The position numbers were made by a program, and so were the translations under genes. Source: Streptomyces longisporoflavus (lineage in GTDB: Bacteria > Actinomycetota > Actinomycetes > Streptomycetales > Streptomycetaceae). From it: a DNA stretch of 64,000 nucleotides. Numbering within the stretch: position 1 is the first letter of the stretch; every line of letters starts with the position of its first letter. Under the pieces are notes generated by a model. The model did not search any database and was not told the DNA's origin. It saw nothing but the letters and a program-made list of their open reading frames with translations. This document shows, piece after piece, positions 33,234 through 42,756 of this stretch. The stretch lies in assembly GCF_014649775.1 (NCBI RefSeq), contig NZ_BMTR01000014.1, positions 124,001 to 188,000 of the forward strand, given 5' to 3'.

Positions 33234-35195
33234 GTGAGCAACGAAAGCCTGGCCAACCTTCTTAAAGAAGAGCGAAGGTTCGCGCCGCCGGCCGACCTGG
33301 CGGCCAACGCCAATGTCACCGCGGAGGCGTACGAACAGGCCAAGGCTGACCGGCTCGGCTTCTGGGCCGAGCAGGCCCGCCGGCTGACCTGGGCCACCGA
33401 ACCGACCGAGACGCTCGACTGGTCGAACCCGCCCTTCGCGAAGTGGTTCGCCGACGGCAAGCTCAACGTCGCGTACAACTGCGTGGACCGCCACGTGGAG
33501 GCCGGCAACGGCGACCGTGTGGCGATCCACTTCGAGGGTGAGCCCGGCGACAGCCGGGCCATCACCTACGCCGAGCTCAAGGACGAGGTCAGCCGCGCCG
33601 CCAACGCGCTGACCGAACTGGGCGTCCGCCAGGGCGACCGCGTCGCCGTCTATCTGCCGATGATCCCCGAGGCCGTCGTGTCGATGCTGGCCTGTGCCCG
33701 CATCGGCGCCGCGCACTCAGTGGTCTTCGGCGGCTTCTCCGCCGACGCCATCGCCAAGCGTGTGGCGGACGCCGACGCCAAGGTGATCATCACCTCCGAC
33801 GGCGGCTACCGCCGTGGCAAGCCCGCCGCCCTGAAGCCCGCCGTCGACGACGCCGTGGCGCGCGAGGACAGCTCCGTCGAGCACGTCCTGGTCGTGCGCC
33901 GCACCGGCCAGGACGTCGCGTGGACCGAGGGCCGCGACGTGTGGTGGCACGAGCTCACCGAGCGCCAGTCGGCCGAGCACACCCCCGAGGCCTTCGACGC
34001 GGAGAACCCTCTCTTCATCCTCTACACGTCGGGTACGACGGGTAAGCCCAAGGGCATCCTGCACACCTCCGGCGGCTACCTCACCCAGGCCGCGTACACC
34101 CACCACGCCGTCTTCGACCTCAAGCCGGAGAGCGACGTCTACTGGTGCACGGCCGACATCGGCTGGGTCACCGGCCACTCGTACATCACGTACGGCCCGC
34201 TGGCCAACGGCGCGACCCAGGTCATGTACGAGGGCACGCCCGACACCCCGCACCAGGGGCGCTTCTGGGAGATCGTCCAGAAGTACGGAGTCACGATCCT
34301 CTACACGGCACCGACGGCCATTCGTACGTTCATGAAGTGGGGCGACGACATCCCCGCGAAGTTCGACCTGTCCAGCCTGCGCATCCTCGGTTCGGTCGGT
34401 GAGCCGATCAACCCCGAGGCGTGGATGTGGTACCGCAAGAACATCGGCGCCGACAAGTGCCCCATCGTGGACACCTGGTGGCAGACCGAGACCGGCGCCA
34501 TGATGATCTCGCCGCTGCCGGGCGTGACGGAGACCAAGCCGGGCAGCGCCCAGCGCGCCCTGCCGGGCATCTCCGCGACCGTCGTCGACGACGAGGCGCG
34601 CGAAGTCCCGGACGGCGGTGGCGGCTACCTCGTCCTGACCGAGCCGTGGCCCTCCATGCTGCGCACCATCTGGGGCGACGACCAGCGCTTCATCGACACC
34701 TACTGGTCGCGCTTCGAGGGCAAGTACTTCGCCGGTGACGGCGCCAAGAAGGACGAGGACGGCGACGTCTGGCTCCTGGGCCGCGTGGACGACGTGATGC
34801 TCGTGTCCGGGCACAACATCTCCACCACGGAGGTCGAATCCGCCCTCGTCTCGCACCCCTCGGTCGCCGAGGCGGCGGTCGTGGGCGCCGCGGACGAGAC
34901 GACCGGACAGGCCATCGTCGCCTTCGTCATCCTGCGCGGCACCGCCAACGCCGACGACGAGGGCCTCGTCGCCGACCTGCGCAACCACGTGGGCACCACG
35001 CTCGGCCCGATCGCCAAGCCGAAGCGCATCCTGCCGGTGGCCGAGCTGCCCAAGACCCGCTCCGGGAAGATCATGCGGCGCCTCCTCCGGGACGTCGCCG
35101 AGAACCGCGAGCTGGGCGACGTCACCACCCTCACGGACTCCTCCGTGATGGACCTCATCCAGACCAAGCTCCCCGCCGCACCCAGCGAGGACTAG
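33234..35195 (+). CDS. acs: Acetyl-coenzyme A synthetase
   Basis: 653 residues, AMP-forming ligase making acetyl-CoA from acetate, ATP and CoA. YTSGTTGKPKG (about 263) is the nucleotide-binding loop, VDTWWQTETGAMM the second core motif, and RSGKIMRR near the C-terminus contains the Lys (about 611) needed for adenylation and usually controlled by acetylation. The GTG at 33234 is chosen because it gives the family N-terminus SNESLANLL and has GGGAG 6 nt upstream; the frame is open to 33192. A GGGTAT element lies at 33172. A strong terminator follows. Confidence 0.95.
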   Translation: MSNESLANLLKEERRFAPPADLAANANVTAEAYEQAKADRLGFWAEQARRLTWATEPTETLDWSNPPFAKWFADGKLNVAYNCVDRHVEAGNGDRVAIHFEGEPGDSRAITYAELKDEVSRAANALTELGVRQGDRVAVYLPMIPEAVVSMLACARIGAAHSVVFGGFSADAIAKRVADADAKVIITSDGGYRRGKPAALKPAVDDAVAREDSSVEHVLVVRRTGQDVAWTEGRDVWWHELTERQSAEHTPEAFDAENPLFILYTSGTTGKPKGILHTSGGYLTQAAYTHHAVFDLKPESDVYWCTADIGWVTGHSYITYGPLANGATQVMYEGTPDTPHQGRFWEIVQKYGVTILYTAPTAIRTFMKWGDDIPAKFDLSSLRILGSVGEPINPEAWMWYRKNIGADKCPIVDTWWQTETGAMMISPLPGVTETKPGSAQRALPGISATVVDDEAREVPDGGGGYLVLTEPWPSMLRTIWGDDQRFIDTYWSRFEGKYFAGDGAKKDEDGDVWLLGRVDDVMLVSGHNISTTEVESALVSHPSVAEAAVVGAADETTGQAIVAFVILRGTANADDEGLVADLRNHVGTTLGPIAKPKRILPVAELPKTRSGKIMRRLLRDVAENRELGDVTTLTDSSVMDLIQTKLPAAPSED

Positions 35196-35211
35196 CCGGA
35201 CCGAGCCGACG

Positions 35212-35246
35212 AGGGGCGCCCGGCACCACGCCGGGCGCCCCTCTTG
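35212..35246 (+). terminator. Terminator after acs
   Basis: AGGGGCGCCCGGC and GCCGGGCGCCCCT form a perfect 13-bp stem with loop ACCAC, followed by CTTG. It lies 16 bp beyond the acs stop. Confidence 0.85.
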
Positions 35247-35394
35247 CGCATAAAGTGATGATCGCCGGATAGGTCCGGTCGCATGTTGGGTACGCTGAGG
35301 CTCGCGTCAACATCGCGACAAGAAGAACCTAGGTGCGCCGGGAAGTCTGGTCGGCAAGTGATTCGTCCTGCCCACCGACCGGAGGTCAACCCCC

Positions 35395-36810
35395 GTGGCC
35401 GCGCCCGCACCCCGCAACGACAGCAACCGCAGCAACAACCGCAAGGTCCTCGGCCGGCTCTCGCTGCCCGAACGGACCTTCGTCGCGAACGCGCTGCGCG
35501 CTGAGACCGTCGGCGGTGTCCTCCTCCTGGTCGCCGCCGTCACCGCACTGATCTGGGCGAACACCGCCGGCGGCTCGTACGAGTCGGTGAGCGGCTTCCA
35601 CCTGGGGCCCAGCTCCCTCGGCCTCGACCTCTCGATCCAGCACTGGGCGGCCGACGGACTGCTCGCCGTCTTCTTCTTCGTCGCGGGGATCGAGCTCAAG
35701 CGCGAGCTCGTCGCGGGCGATCTGAGCGATCCGAAGGCCGCCGCGCTGCCCGTCGTCGCCGCGCTCTGCGGTATGGCCGTACCGGCTCTCGTGTACGTCC
35801 TGGTCAACACGGTCGGCGGTGGCTCGCTCGACGGCTGGGCGGTGCCGACCGCCACGGACATCGCCTTCGCGCTCGCCGTACTCGCCGTCATCGGCACCTC
35901 GCTGCCGTCCGCCCTGCGCGCCTTCCTGCTCACGCTGGCCGTCGTCGACGACCTCTGCGCGATCCTGATCATCGCCGTGTTCTTCACCAGCGAACTGAAC
36001 TTCGCGGCGCTCGGCGGCGCGGTCATCGGCCTCGCCGTCTTCTGGCTGCTGCTCCACAAGGGCGTACGCGGCTGGTACGTATACGTTCCGCTGGCGCTGG
36101 TCATCTGGGGGCTGATGTACAACAGCGGCATCCACGCCACGATCGCCGGCGTCGCGATGGGCCTGATGCTGCGCTGCACCCGCCGAGAAGGCGAGGAGCA
36201 CTCGCCGGGCGAGCACATCGAACACCTTGTGCGCCCCCTCTCCGCGGGCTTCGCGGTTCCGCTGTTCGCGCTGTTCAGCGCCGGTGTCGTGGTGACGGGC
36301 GGCGCGCTCGGGGACGTGTTCTCCAAACCGGAGACGCTCGGGGTGGTGCTCGGTCTCGTGGTCGGCAAGGCGGTCGGCATCTTCGGCGGCACCTGGCTCG
36401 CGGCGCGGTTCACCAAGGCCGAGCTCAACGACGAACTCGCCTGGCCGGACGTGTTCGCGGTCGCCTCGCTCGCCGGCATCGGATTCACCGTCTCGCTCCT
36501 GATCGGCGAACTCGCCTTCGCCGAGGACCCGCTGCTCACCGACGAGATCAAGGCAGCCGTCCTGATGGGCTCTCTCGTCGCGGCCGTCCTCTCCGGCATC
36601 CTGCTCAAGGTGCGCAACGCCCGCTACCGCGCGCTGTACGACGAAGAGGAGCGCGACGACGACCTCGACGGCATCCCGGACGTATACGAACAGGACAAGC
36701 CGGAGTACCACCTGCGGATGGCCGCGATATACGAGAAGAAGGCGGCCGAGCACCGCAGGCTTGCCGAAGTGTCGGCCGGGGCACGCGCCGAAGACGACCG
36801 TCCGGCATGA
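35395..36810 (+). CDS. nhaA: Na+/H+ antiporter NhaA
   Basis: 471 residues. The conserved Asp pair of the ion-binding site is in LTLAVVDDLCAILIIAVFF, and AGIELKRELVAGDLSDPKA and GLMYNSGIHATIAGVAMGLM are typical NhaA segments. It exchanges cytoplasmic Na+ for protons and helps pH and salt balance. A charged C-terminal extension of about 70 residues (DEEERDDDLDGIPDVYEQD...) is longer than in E. coli NhaA (388 residues). The GTG start has GGAGG at 9 nt. Confidence 0.94.
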   Translation: MAAPAPRNDSNRSNNRKVLGRLSLPERTFVANALRAETVGGVLLLVAAVTALIWANTAGGSYESVSGFHLGPSSLGLDLSIQHWAADGLLAVFFFVAGIELKRELVAGDLSDPKAAALPVVAALCGMAVPALVYVLVNTVGGGSLDGWAVPTATDIAFALAVLAVIGTSLPSALRAFLLTLAVVDDLCAILIIAVFFTSELNFAALGGAVIGLAVFWLLLHKGVRGWYVYVPLALVIWGLMYNSGIHATIAGVAMGLMLRCTRREGEEHSPGEHIEHLVRPLSAGFAVPLFALFSAGVVVTGGALGDVFSKPETLGVVLGLVVGKAVGIFGGTWLAARFTKAELNDELAWPDVFAVASLAGIGFTVSLLIGELAFAEDPLLTDEIKAAVLMGSLVAAVLSGILLKVRNARYRALYDEEERDDDLDGIPDVYEQDKPEYHLRMAAIYEKKAAEHRRLAEVSAGARAEDDRPA

Positions 36811-36930
36811 TCTGAGCAGACCTGACTGCGCAGGCTGAGCCGAGCGGTCATAAACGAACAGTCATGACAGTCATGCAGGAACAGTCGATGTGAGCACGCT
36901 TACGCAGGCTTACGGAGAAGGGGTAAAGCG

Positions 36931-37452
36931 ATGAGCACACCCGACGGGCCCGTCGGCACCGAACGCAGCCTCGGCCAGCTGGTCTCATCGGCGACCAGCG
37001 AGATGTCCGCGCTGGTGCACGACGAGATCGCGCTGGCCAAGGCCCAGCTGCGGCAGGACGTCAAGCGGGGTGCGGTCGGCGGCGGCGCGTTCGCCGCCGC
37101 CGGGGCGGTGCTGCTCTTCTCGCTGCCGATGCTGAGCTTCGCCCTGGCGTACGGCATCCGTACCTGGAGCGGCTGGAACATGGCGGTCTGCTTCCTGCTC
37201 TCCTTCGCGGCGAACGTCCTTGTCGCCGGAGTGCTCGCGCTGATCGGCGTCGTCTTCGCGAAGAAGGCCAAGAAGGGCAAGGGTCCGCAGAAGGCCGCCG
37301 CTTCGGCCAAGGAGACGGCTGCCGTACTCCAGAACGTCAAGCCGCACCCGCGTCCCGTGAGCCCTGCCGTGAGCCCTGTGGTGACCCGTACGGGTGCGAC
37401 CGTCGACCGTGTCGGTGACAAGCCTGCGGCTGTGGCACGCTCATCTTCATGA
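36931..37452 (+). CDS. Phage-holin-like / DUF1469 membrane protein
   Basis: 173 residues. An amphipathic N-terminal region (LGQLVSSATSEMSALVHDEI, ALAKAQLRQDVK) is followed by two membrane helices (AFAAAGAVLLFSLPMLSFAL and AVCFLLSFAANVLVAGVLAL) and a Lys-rich cytoplasmic tail. This is the Actinobacterial holin-X type (DUF1469), small membrane proteins not connected with phage lysis. The ATG has GAAGGGG upstream. Its stop overlaps the next gene by 4 bp, so it is co-translated with the epoxide hydrolase. Confidence 0.88.
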   Translation: MSTPDGPVGTERSLGQLVSSATSEMSALVHDEIALAKAQLRQDVKRGAVGGGAFAAAGAVLLFSLPMLSFALAYGIRTWSGWNMAVCFLLSFAANVLVAGVLALIGVVFAKKAKKGKGPQKAAASAKETAAVLQNVKPHPRPVSPAVSPVVTRTGATVDRVGDKPAAVARSSS

Positions 37453-38396
37453 CGGACCCCGCCACACCCGCCCCCCATCCGGCCCAACCCACGTCACCCG
37501 TACGCATTGAAGGGCCGTGGACCCATCGCGACGTCGCCGCCAACGGCGCGCGCTTCCACATCGCCGAGCTGGGTGACGGGCCGCTCGTGCTGCTCCTGCA
37601 CGGCTTTCCGCAGTTCTGGTGGACGTGGCGGCACCAGATGGTGGCGCTCGCCGACGCGGGTTTCCGCGCGGTCGCGATGGACCTGCGGGGTGTGGGCGGC
37701 AGCGACCGTACGCCGCGCGGTTACGACCCGGCGAACCTCGCGCTCGACATCACGGGCGTCGTGCGGTCGCTCGGCGAGCCGGACGCCGCGCTCGTCGGAC
37801 ACGACCTGGGCGGGTACCTCGCCTGGACGGCGGCCGTGATGCGGCCCAAGCTGGTGCGCCGCCTCGCCGTCTCCTCGATGCCGCATCCGCGGCGCTGGCG
37901 CTCGGCGATGCTGTCGGACCGCAAGCAGACCACCGCCGGTTCGTACGTGTGGGGCTTCCAGCGGCCGTGGCTGCCGGAGCGTCAGCTCGTCGCGGACGAC
38001 GCGGCGCTGGTCGGGCGCCTGGTACGGGACTGGTCGGGGCCGCGCCTTCCGGACGACGAGGCCGTGGAGACGTACCGCCGTGCCATGACGATTCCGTCGA
38101 CGGCGCACTGCTCGATCGAGCCGTACCGCTGGATGGTGCGGTCGATGGCCCGTCCCGACGGCATCCAGTTCAACCGCCGCATGAAGCGCCCGGTCCGGGT
38201 TCCCACGCTGCATCTGCACGGCTCCCTGGACCCGGTGATGCGTACGCGCAGCGCGGCGGGGTCGGGCGAGTACGTCGAAGCACCGTACCGCTGGCGACTG
38301 TTCGACGGCCTCGGGCACTTCCCGCAGGAGGAGGACCCGGTGGCCTTCTCGACCGAGCTGGTGAACTGGCTGAAGGACCCCGAACCGGACCGTTAG
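37449..38396 (+). CDS. Epoxide-hydrolase-type alpha/beta hydrolase
   Basis: 315 residues. HGFPQFWWTWRHQM is the oxyanion segment of soluble epoxide hydrolases. The elbow LVGHDLGGYLAWTAA has Asp (about residue 119) as nucleophile, which separates this group from Ser hydrolases, and the C-terminus GLGHFPQEEDP supplies the catalytic His. It probably opens a small epoxide to a diol; substrate unknown. Its place before a MarP-type protease matches mycobacterial ephE next to marP. Confidence 0.88.
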   Translation: MTDPATPAPHPAQPTSPVRIEGPWTHRDVAANGARFHIAELGDGPLVLLLHGFPQFWWTWRHQMVALADAGFRAVAMDLRGVGGSDRTPRGYDPANLALDITGVVRSLGEPDAALVGHDLGGYLAWTAAVMRPKLVRRLAVSSMPHPRRWRSAMLSDRKQTTAGSYVWGFQRPWLPERQLVADDAALVGRLVRDWSGPRLPDDEAVETYRRAMTIPSTAHCSIEPYRWMVRSMARPDGIQFNRRMKRPVRVPTLHLHGSLDPVMRTRSAAGSGEYVEAPYRWRLFDGLGHFPQEEDPVAFSTELVNWLKDPEPDR

Positions 38397-38527
38397 ACGC
38401 TCGGAAGACGTCCGTACCGGAGGGTAAGCGAACGCCTGTCCTACGAACGGCTACTTGCCACCCGCATAGGCCAATTGGGGCGCGTGGGCGCGATTACCGA
38501 CCTTGAGGCACGGGCACACGTCGGGGT

Positions 38528-38716
38528 ATGGGCTGGACGCACGACTACAGTGAAGTAGCACGCAACCGCCGCTCAGCCATCGCGCTGAACAGCCGTGAGA
38601 GGGGCGGCCCGCAAGATCCGGGCCATGAAGGCCCTGCTCAAGGCATGGGCATTCCCCACATCCTGCGCCGCAGGGCCCGCTGGGTCTCGGCGCGGCTGAG
38701 GCATACGCGCGACTGA
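38528..38716 (+). CDS. Possible small basic protein (doubtful)
   Basis: A 62-residue frame starting MGWTHDYSEVARNRR in an otherwise empty 371-bp gap. Third-codon-position GC is high, as in real genes here, and the product is Arg-rich with no membrane segment. Against it, there is no properly spaced Shine-Dalgarno and no family resemblance that I recognise. Listed because the gap holds nothing else. Confidence 0.3.
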   Translation: MGWTHDYSEVARNRRSAIALNSRERGGPQDPGHEGPAQGMGIPHILRRRARWVSARLRHTRD

Positions 38717-38767
38717 TCCGCCTGCTCCCCCGAACGCGTACCGACCGCTTCCCGACTGCGGCTCCGG

Positions 38768-39970
38768 CTACAGCGCGCAGCCCTCGCTGTCGACCTCCTG
38801 GTTGGCGGTGCGGCCCGCCTCGATGTCCTCGCGGACCTCGTCGGCGGTGAGTGCGTAGCCGGTGTCCGGGTCGTCCAGTGACTTCGCGAAGACCACGCCG
38901 TAGACCTTGCCGTCGGGCGTGAGCAGCGGGCCGCCGGAGTTGCCCTGGCGGACAGTCGCGTAGAGGGAGTAGACGTCGCGGCGCACGGTGCCCCGGTGGT
39001 AGATGTCCGGGCCCTTGGCCGTTATGCGGCCGCGCACGCGCGCGGGGCGGACGTCGTACGGACCGTTCTCCGGGAAGCCGGCGACGATGGCGTTGTCACC
39101 GCTGCCCGCGTCCTTCGACGTGAACCGCAGCGCGGGCGCCTGGAGGGTCGGCACGTCCAGTACGGCGATGTCGCGCTCCCAGTCGTAGAGGACGACCTTC
39201 GCGTCGTACGTACGGCCGTCTCCGCCTATCTGGACCGTCGGCTCGTCGACGCCGCCGACCACGTGCGCGTTCGTCATGACGCGGCGCTCGGAGAAGACGA
39301 ATCCTGTGCCTTCCAGGACCTTGCCGCAGCCACGGGCCTCGCCCTGCACCTTCACGATGGAGCGCTTGGCCTTCGTGGCGACCGCGCTCTTGGCGAGCTT
39401 GGGGTCGGGGGCCTTCACGTCGGTGATGGGCTCGTTCGAGAACGGGCTGAAGACCTGCGGGAAGCCGTTGCGCGCGAGGACCGAGGAGAAGTCCGCGAAC
39501 CAGGTGTCGGCCTGGTTCGGCAGCGTGCGCGAGACGCCGAGCAGGATCTTGGAGTTGCGTACTTCCTTGCCGACCGTGGGCAGCGTCGTGCCCGCGAGGG
39601 CGGAGCCGATCAGCCAGGCGACCAGGAGCATCGCCACGACGTTGACCAGCGCGCCGCCCGTGGCGTCCAGGGCGCGGGCGGGCTGCCAAGTGATGTACCT
39701 GCGGAGCTTGTTGCCCAAGTGGGTGGTGAAGGCCTGGCCGATGGAGGCACAGACGATCACGATGACCACGGCGACGACGGCGGCCGTCGTGCTGACCGAT
39801 CCCTCGTCGTCCGTCAGGGCGCCCCAGATGACGGGCAGGAGGTACACCGCGACGAGTCCGCCGCCCAGGAAACCGATCACCGACAGGATGCCGACGACGA
39901 ATCCCTGGCGGTAACCGACGACCGCGAACCATACGGCGGCGACCACCAGAAGGATGTCCAGCACGTTCAC
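38768..39970 (-). CDS. MarP-type membrane serine protease (CvpA domain + trypsin domain)
   Basis: 400 residues. The first 130 hold four membrane helices of CvpA/colicin-V type. The extracellular chymotrypsin-like domain has His236 (TNAHVV), Asp267 (ERDIAV) and Ser345 (RQGNSGGP), and Cys215 and Cys398 are placed to form the redox disulfide known in MarP. In M. tuberculosis MarP (Rv3671c) cleaves peptidoglycan hydrolases and is needed for acid resistance; the neighbours (epoxide hydrolase, Nudix, nth, crp) match. In Streptomyces its substrates are not known to me. Confidence 0.92.
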   Translation of the reverse strand: MNVLDILLVVAAVWFAVVGYRQGFVVGILSVIGFLGGGLVAVYLLPVIWGALTDDEGSVSTTAAVVAVVIVIVCASIGQAFTTHLGNKLRRYITWQPARALDATGGALVNVVAMLLVAWLIGSALAGTTLPTVGKEVRNSKILLGVSRTLPNQADTWFADFSSVLARNGFPQVFSPFSNEPITDVKAPDPKLAKSAVATKAKRSIVKVQGEARGCGKVLEGTGFVFSERRVMTNAHVVGGVDEPTVQIGGDGRTYDAKVVLYDWERDIAVLDVPTLQAPALRFTSKDAGSGDNAIVAGFPENGPYDVRPARVRGRITAKGPDIYHRGTVRRDVYSLYATVRQGNSGGPLLTPDGKVYGVVFAKSLDDPDTGYALTADEVREDIEAGRTANQEVDSEGCAL

Positions 39971-40019
39971 CGATTCAATCCTCGCCTCGCATCGCGGTCG
40001 CCACGTCCCCGCAACCTTG

Positions 40020-40775
40020 TCATGCGCGCCAGTCGAGCGGCACCTGCTTGGTGCGGTCCCAGGGGCGCTCCCAGCCTGCGAAATGCAGGATCCTGTCGAT
40101 CACTCCGGCCGTAAAACCCCAGACCAGAGCGGATTCGACGAGGAAGGCCGGGCCCTTGTGACCCATCGGATGAACCGTCGTCGCGCGGTTGTCGGGATCC
40201 GTGAGATCGGACACGGGGACCGTGAAGACGCGGGCCGTCTCGGCCGGGTCGACGACGCCGACCGGGGTCGGCGTGCGCCACCAGCCGAGCACCGGGGTCA
40301 CCACGAAGTCGCTCACCGGGATGAAGAGCTTGGGCAGCACGCCGAAGAGCTGGACGCCCCGGGGATCGAGGCCGGTCTCCTCCTCGGCCTCGCGCAGGGC
40401 GGCGCGCAGCGGACCGTCCGTCAGCGGATCGCCGTCCTCGGGGTCGAGGGAGCCGCCGGGGAAGGAGGGCTGGCCCGCGTGCGAACGGAGGCTGCTGGAA
40501 CGCTCCATGAGGAGCAGCTCGGGGCCGCGCGGGCCCTCTCCGAAGAGGATCAGCACGGCCGACTGGCGTCCGGCGCCGCTCTCCGGGGGCAGGAAGCGGC
40601 TGAGCTGGGTCGGCCTGACCGTCTCGGCGGCGCGGACGACGGGGTCCAGCCAGACGGGCAGGCCTTCGGTACTGACACGGACCTGTCCGCCGGGGCTGCC
40701 CGCGCTGCCGTTCCCGTTTCTCATGTGCGTATCGCTCGTGTCGGTTGTCTCGCTCGTGTCGCTCGCGTGCGTCAT
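40020..40775 (-). CDS. Nudix hydrolase, CoA-pyrophosphatase type
   Basis: About 251 residues. LLLMERSSSLRSHAGQPSFP is the UPF0035 signature preceding the Nudix box of CoA diphosphatases, and the box is GPLRAALREAEEETGL with its REXXEE core. NudL-type enzymes split CoA and derivatives. The N-terminal 40 residues are Thr/Ser/Asp/Gly-rich and likely disordered. I use the ATG at 40775 (GGGGG about 6-10 nt upstream) over the GTG at 40781. It follows nth on the same strand after 55 bp, so the two may form an operon. Confidence 0.88.
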   Translation of the reverse strand: MTHASDTSETTDTSDTHMRNGNGSAGSPGGQVRVSTEGLPVWLDPVVRAAETVRPTQLSRFLPPESGAGRQSAVLILFGEGPRGPELLLMERSSSLRSHAGQPSFPGGSLDPEDGDPLTDGPLRAALREAEEETGLDPRGVQLFGVLPKLFIPVSDFVVTPVLGWWRTPTPVGVVDPAETARVFTVPVSDLTDPDNRATTVHPMGHKGPAFLVESALVWGFTAGVIDRILHFAGWERPWDRTKQVPLDWRA

Positions 40776-40830
40776 CGGCACCCCCGTCCAACTGTGGACA
40801 ACGCCTGTGGCCCCCCGGTTGGTTCCTCGA

Positions 40831-41802
40831 TCATGCGGCGCCCAGCGGGGGCGCGGCCTTTCCGGGATAGTCCGGCGGGGGCTTGAGGCGCTGGCCCGGC
40901 ATGCCGCCCATCTCGTACTTCAGGAGCTTCTTGGCCTTCTCGGGGTCGGTCTCGCCTTCTCCGTACGACGGGCAGAGCTCGGCGATCGGGCAGGCGCCGC
41001 AGGCGGGCTTGCGGGAGTGGCAGATCCGGCGGCCGTGGAAGATCACGCGGTGCGAGAGCATCGTCCACTCGCTCTTCGGGAAGAGGTCGGCGACGGCTGC
41101 CTCGACCTTCTCCGGGTCGGTCTCCTCGGTCCACTTCCAGCGGCGGACGAGGCGCCCGAAGTGGGTGTCCACGGTGATTCCGGGGACTCCGAAGGCGTTC
41201 CCAAGGACGACGAACGCGGTCTTGCGGCCTACGCCGGGCAGCTTGACCAGGTCCTCTATGCGGCCGGGGACCACTCCGCCGTGGTTGTCCCGCAGGGCGG
41301 TGGCGAGCCCCATGATCGACTTCGTCTTCGCGCGGAAGAACCCGGTCGGCCGGATCAGCTCCTCGACCTCTTCGGGGTTGGCGGCGGCGAGGTCCTCCGG
41401 GGTGGGGTACGCGGCGAAGAGACGCGGGGTCGTCTGATTCACCCGCAGGTCGGTGGTCTGCGCGGAGAGGACCGTGGCGACGAGGAGCTCGAAGGGGTTC
41501 TCGAAGTCCAGCTCGGGGTGGGCGTACGAGTACACCTCGGCGAGCTCGCGGTTGATGCGGCGGGCGCGGCGGACGAGGGCGGTGCGGGACTCGGGCTTGG
41601 CCGCGGTTTTGGCGGAGGTGGCCTTCTTGGCGGGGGTGGTCTTCTTGGCCGCGGTTTTGGCAGGGGGTTTCGCCGCGCCGACGGTGGCCTGATTCTTGTC
41701 CGAAGGCTTGCTCACCGGTGGCACCCTTGTCCCTTTTGTCGCATTCTCTGACTCATCGGAAGCCTGTTCGCCCACAGCGGAATCCGAGTGGTCCTTTGCC
41801 AT
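40831..41802 (-). CDS. nth: Endonuclease III
   Basis: A 323-residue bifunctional DNA glycosylase/AP lyase removing oxidised pyrimidines. The helix-hairpin-helix LPGVGRKTA contains the catalytic Lys, VDTHFGRL the catalytic Asp, and the C-terminal CHSRKPACGACPIAELC is the four-cysteine [4Fe-4S] loop. A roughly 75-residue Lys/Ala/Thr-rich N-terminal extension (AAKKTTPAKKATSAK) precedes the core and is absent from E. coli Nth (211 residues); it may bind DNA non-specifically. The start is uncertain: ATG 41802 has GAGGGG nearby, and the frame is open to a GTG at 41844. Confidence 0.93.
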   Translation of the reverse strand: MAKDHSDSAVGEQASDESENATKGTRVPPVSKPSDKNQATVGAAKPPAKTAAKKTTPAKKATSAKTAAKPESRTALVRRARRINRELAEVYSYAHPELDFENPFELLVATVLSAQTTDLRVNQTTPRLFAAYPTPEDLAAANPEEVEELIRPTGFFRAKTKSIMGLATALRDNHGGVVPGRIEDLVKLPGVGRKTAFVVLGNAFGVPGITVDTHFGRLVRRWKWTEETDPEKVEAAVADLFPKSEWTMLSHRVIFHGRRICHSRKPACGACPIAELCPSYGEGETDPEKAKKLLKYEMGGMPGQRLKPPPDYPGKAAPPLGAA

Positions 41803-41946
41803 CCCAGCCCCTCTGGCCTGTGTTCTCACCGGCTTTTTGGACACCCGGCCAGCCTAGAGCCCGACACTGACATCCGCCCTTGACCCTATGGATCGGCCCC
41901 CAATTGGCCCCCTCCCGCACAGCATGCGACGCCAGTGCGGCAGACT

Positions 41947-41960
41947 TGTGACTGATCACA
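41947..41960. promoter_or_regulatory. Candidate Crp operator upstream of crp
   Basis: TGTGACTGATCACA has perfect TGTGA/TCACA arms, with a 4-bp instead of the usual 6-bp centre. It lies 67 bp upstream of the crp start in the divergent nth-crp gap, so autoregulation is plausible. Confidence 0.5.
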
Positions 41961-42026
41961 CTGTTTGGACCGTCCGGCAAACTGGGGAGCACGGTCCCCT
42001 GATGCAGGTCGACAAGGAGAGAACTC

Positions 42027-42701
42027 GTGGACGACGTTCTGCGGCGCGCCCCGCTCTTCGCGGCGCTCGATGACGAGCAGGCCGCGGAGCTCCGCGCCTC
42101 CATGAGTGAGGTGACGCTCGCGCGGGGGGATGCGCTCTTCCATGAAGGTGACCCCGGAGACCGCCTGTATGTGGTCACCGAGGGCAAGGTGAAGCTTCAC
42201 CGCACCTCACCCGACGGCCGCGAGAACATGCTCGCGGTGCTCGGTCCCGGCGAGCTCATCGGTGAGCTCTCGCTGTTCGACCCGGGCCCGCGTACGGCAA
42301 CCGCCTCCGCGCTCACCGAGGTCAAGCTGCTCGGTCTCGGGCACGGCGACCTCCAGCCGTGGCTGAACGCGCGGCCCGAGGTGGCCGCGGCGCTGCTGCG
42401 TGCGGTCGCGCGGCGCCTGCGCAAGACGAACGACCAGATGTCCGACCTGGTCTTCTCCGACGTGCCCGGGCGTGTGGCCCGCGCCCTTCTGGACCTGTCG
42501 CGCCGCTTCGGCGTGCAGTCCGAAGAGGGCATCCACGTCGTGCACGACCTCACGCAGGAAGAGCTGGCCCAGCTGGTCGGCGCCTCCCGCGAGACGGTCA
42601 ACAAGGCTCTGGCGGACTTCGCCGGGCGCGGGTGGCTCCGCCTGGAGGCTCGTGCGGTGATCCTGCTTGACGTGGAGCGGCTGGCCAAGCGGAGTCGCTG
42701 A
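42027..42701 (+). CDS. crp: Crp/Fnr-family global regulator
   Basis: 224 residues. An N-terminal cyclic-nucleotide-binding beta-barrel (GDPGDRLYVVTEGKVKL; the phosphate cassette region GELIGELSLFDPGPRTATA, with Glu and Arg for cAMP), a long dimer helix, and a winged HTH (LTQEELAQLVGASRETVNKA at about 173-192). In S. coelicolor Crp controls spore germination and antibiotic production. In mycobacteria the orthologue (Rv3676) is in the same gene context. The GTG has AAGGAGAG at 6 nt. Confidence 0.95.
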   Translation: MDDVLRRAPLFAALDDEQAAELRASMSEVTLARGDALFHEGDPGDRLYVVTEGKVKLHRTSPDGRENMLAVLGPGELIGELSLFDPGPRTATASALTEVKLLGLGHGDLQPWLNARPEVAAALLRAVARRLRKTNDQMSDLVFSDVPGRVARALLDLSRRFGVQSEEGIHVVHDLTQEELAQLVGASRETVNKALADFAGRGWLRLEARAVILLDVERLAKRSR

Positions 42702-42718
42702 CGCTGTTTGTTGTACGT

Positions 42719-42756
42719 GGATGGGGTCCCGCCTCTCAGGAGGCGGGACCCCATCC
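42719..42756 (+). terminator. Terminator between convergent crp and MBL genes
   Basis: GGATGGGGTCCCGCCTC, loop TCAG, GAGGCGGGACCCCATCC: a perfect 17-bp stem just beyond the crp stop. There is no T-run, so it can serve both directions. Confidence 0.8.
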
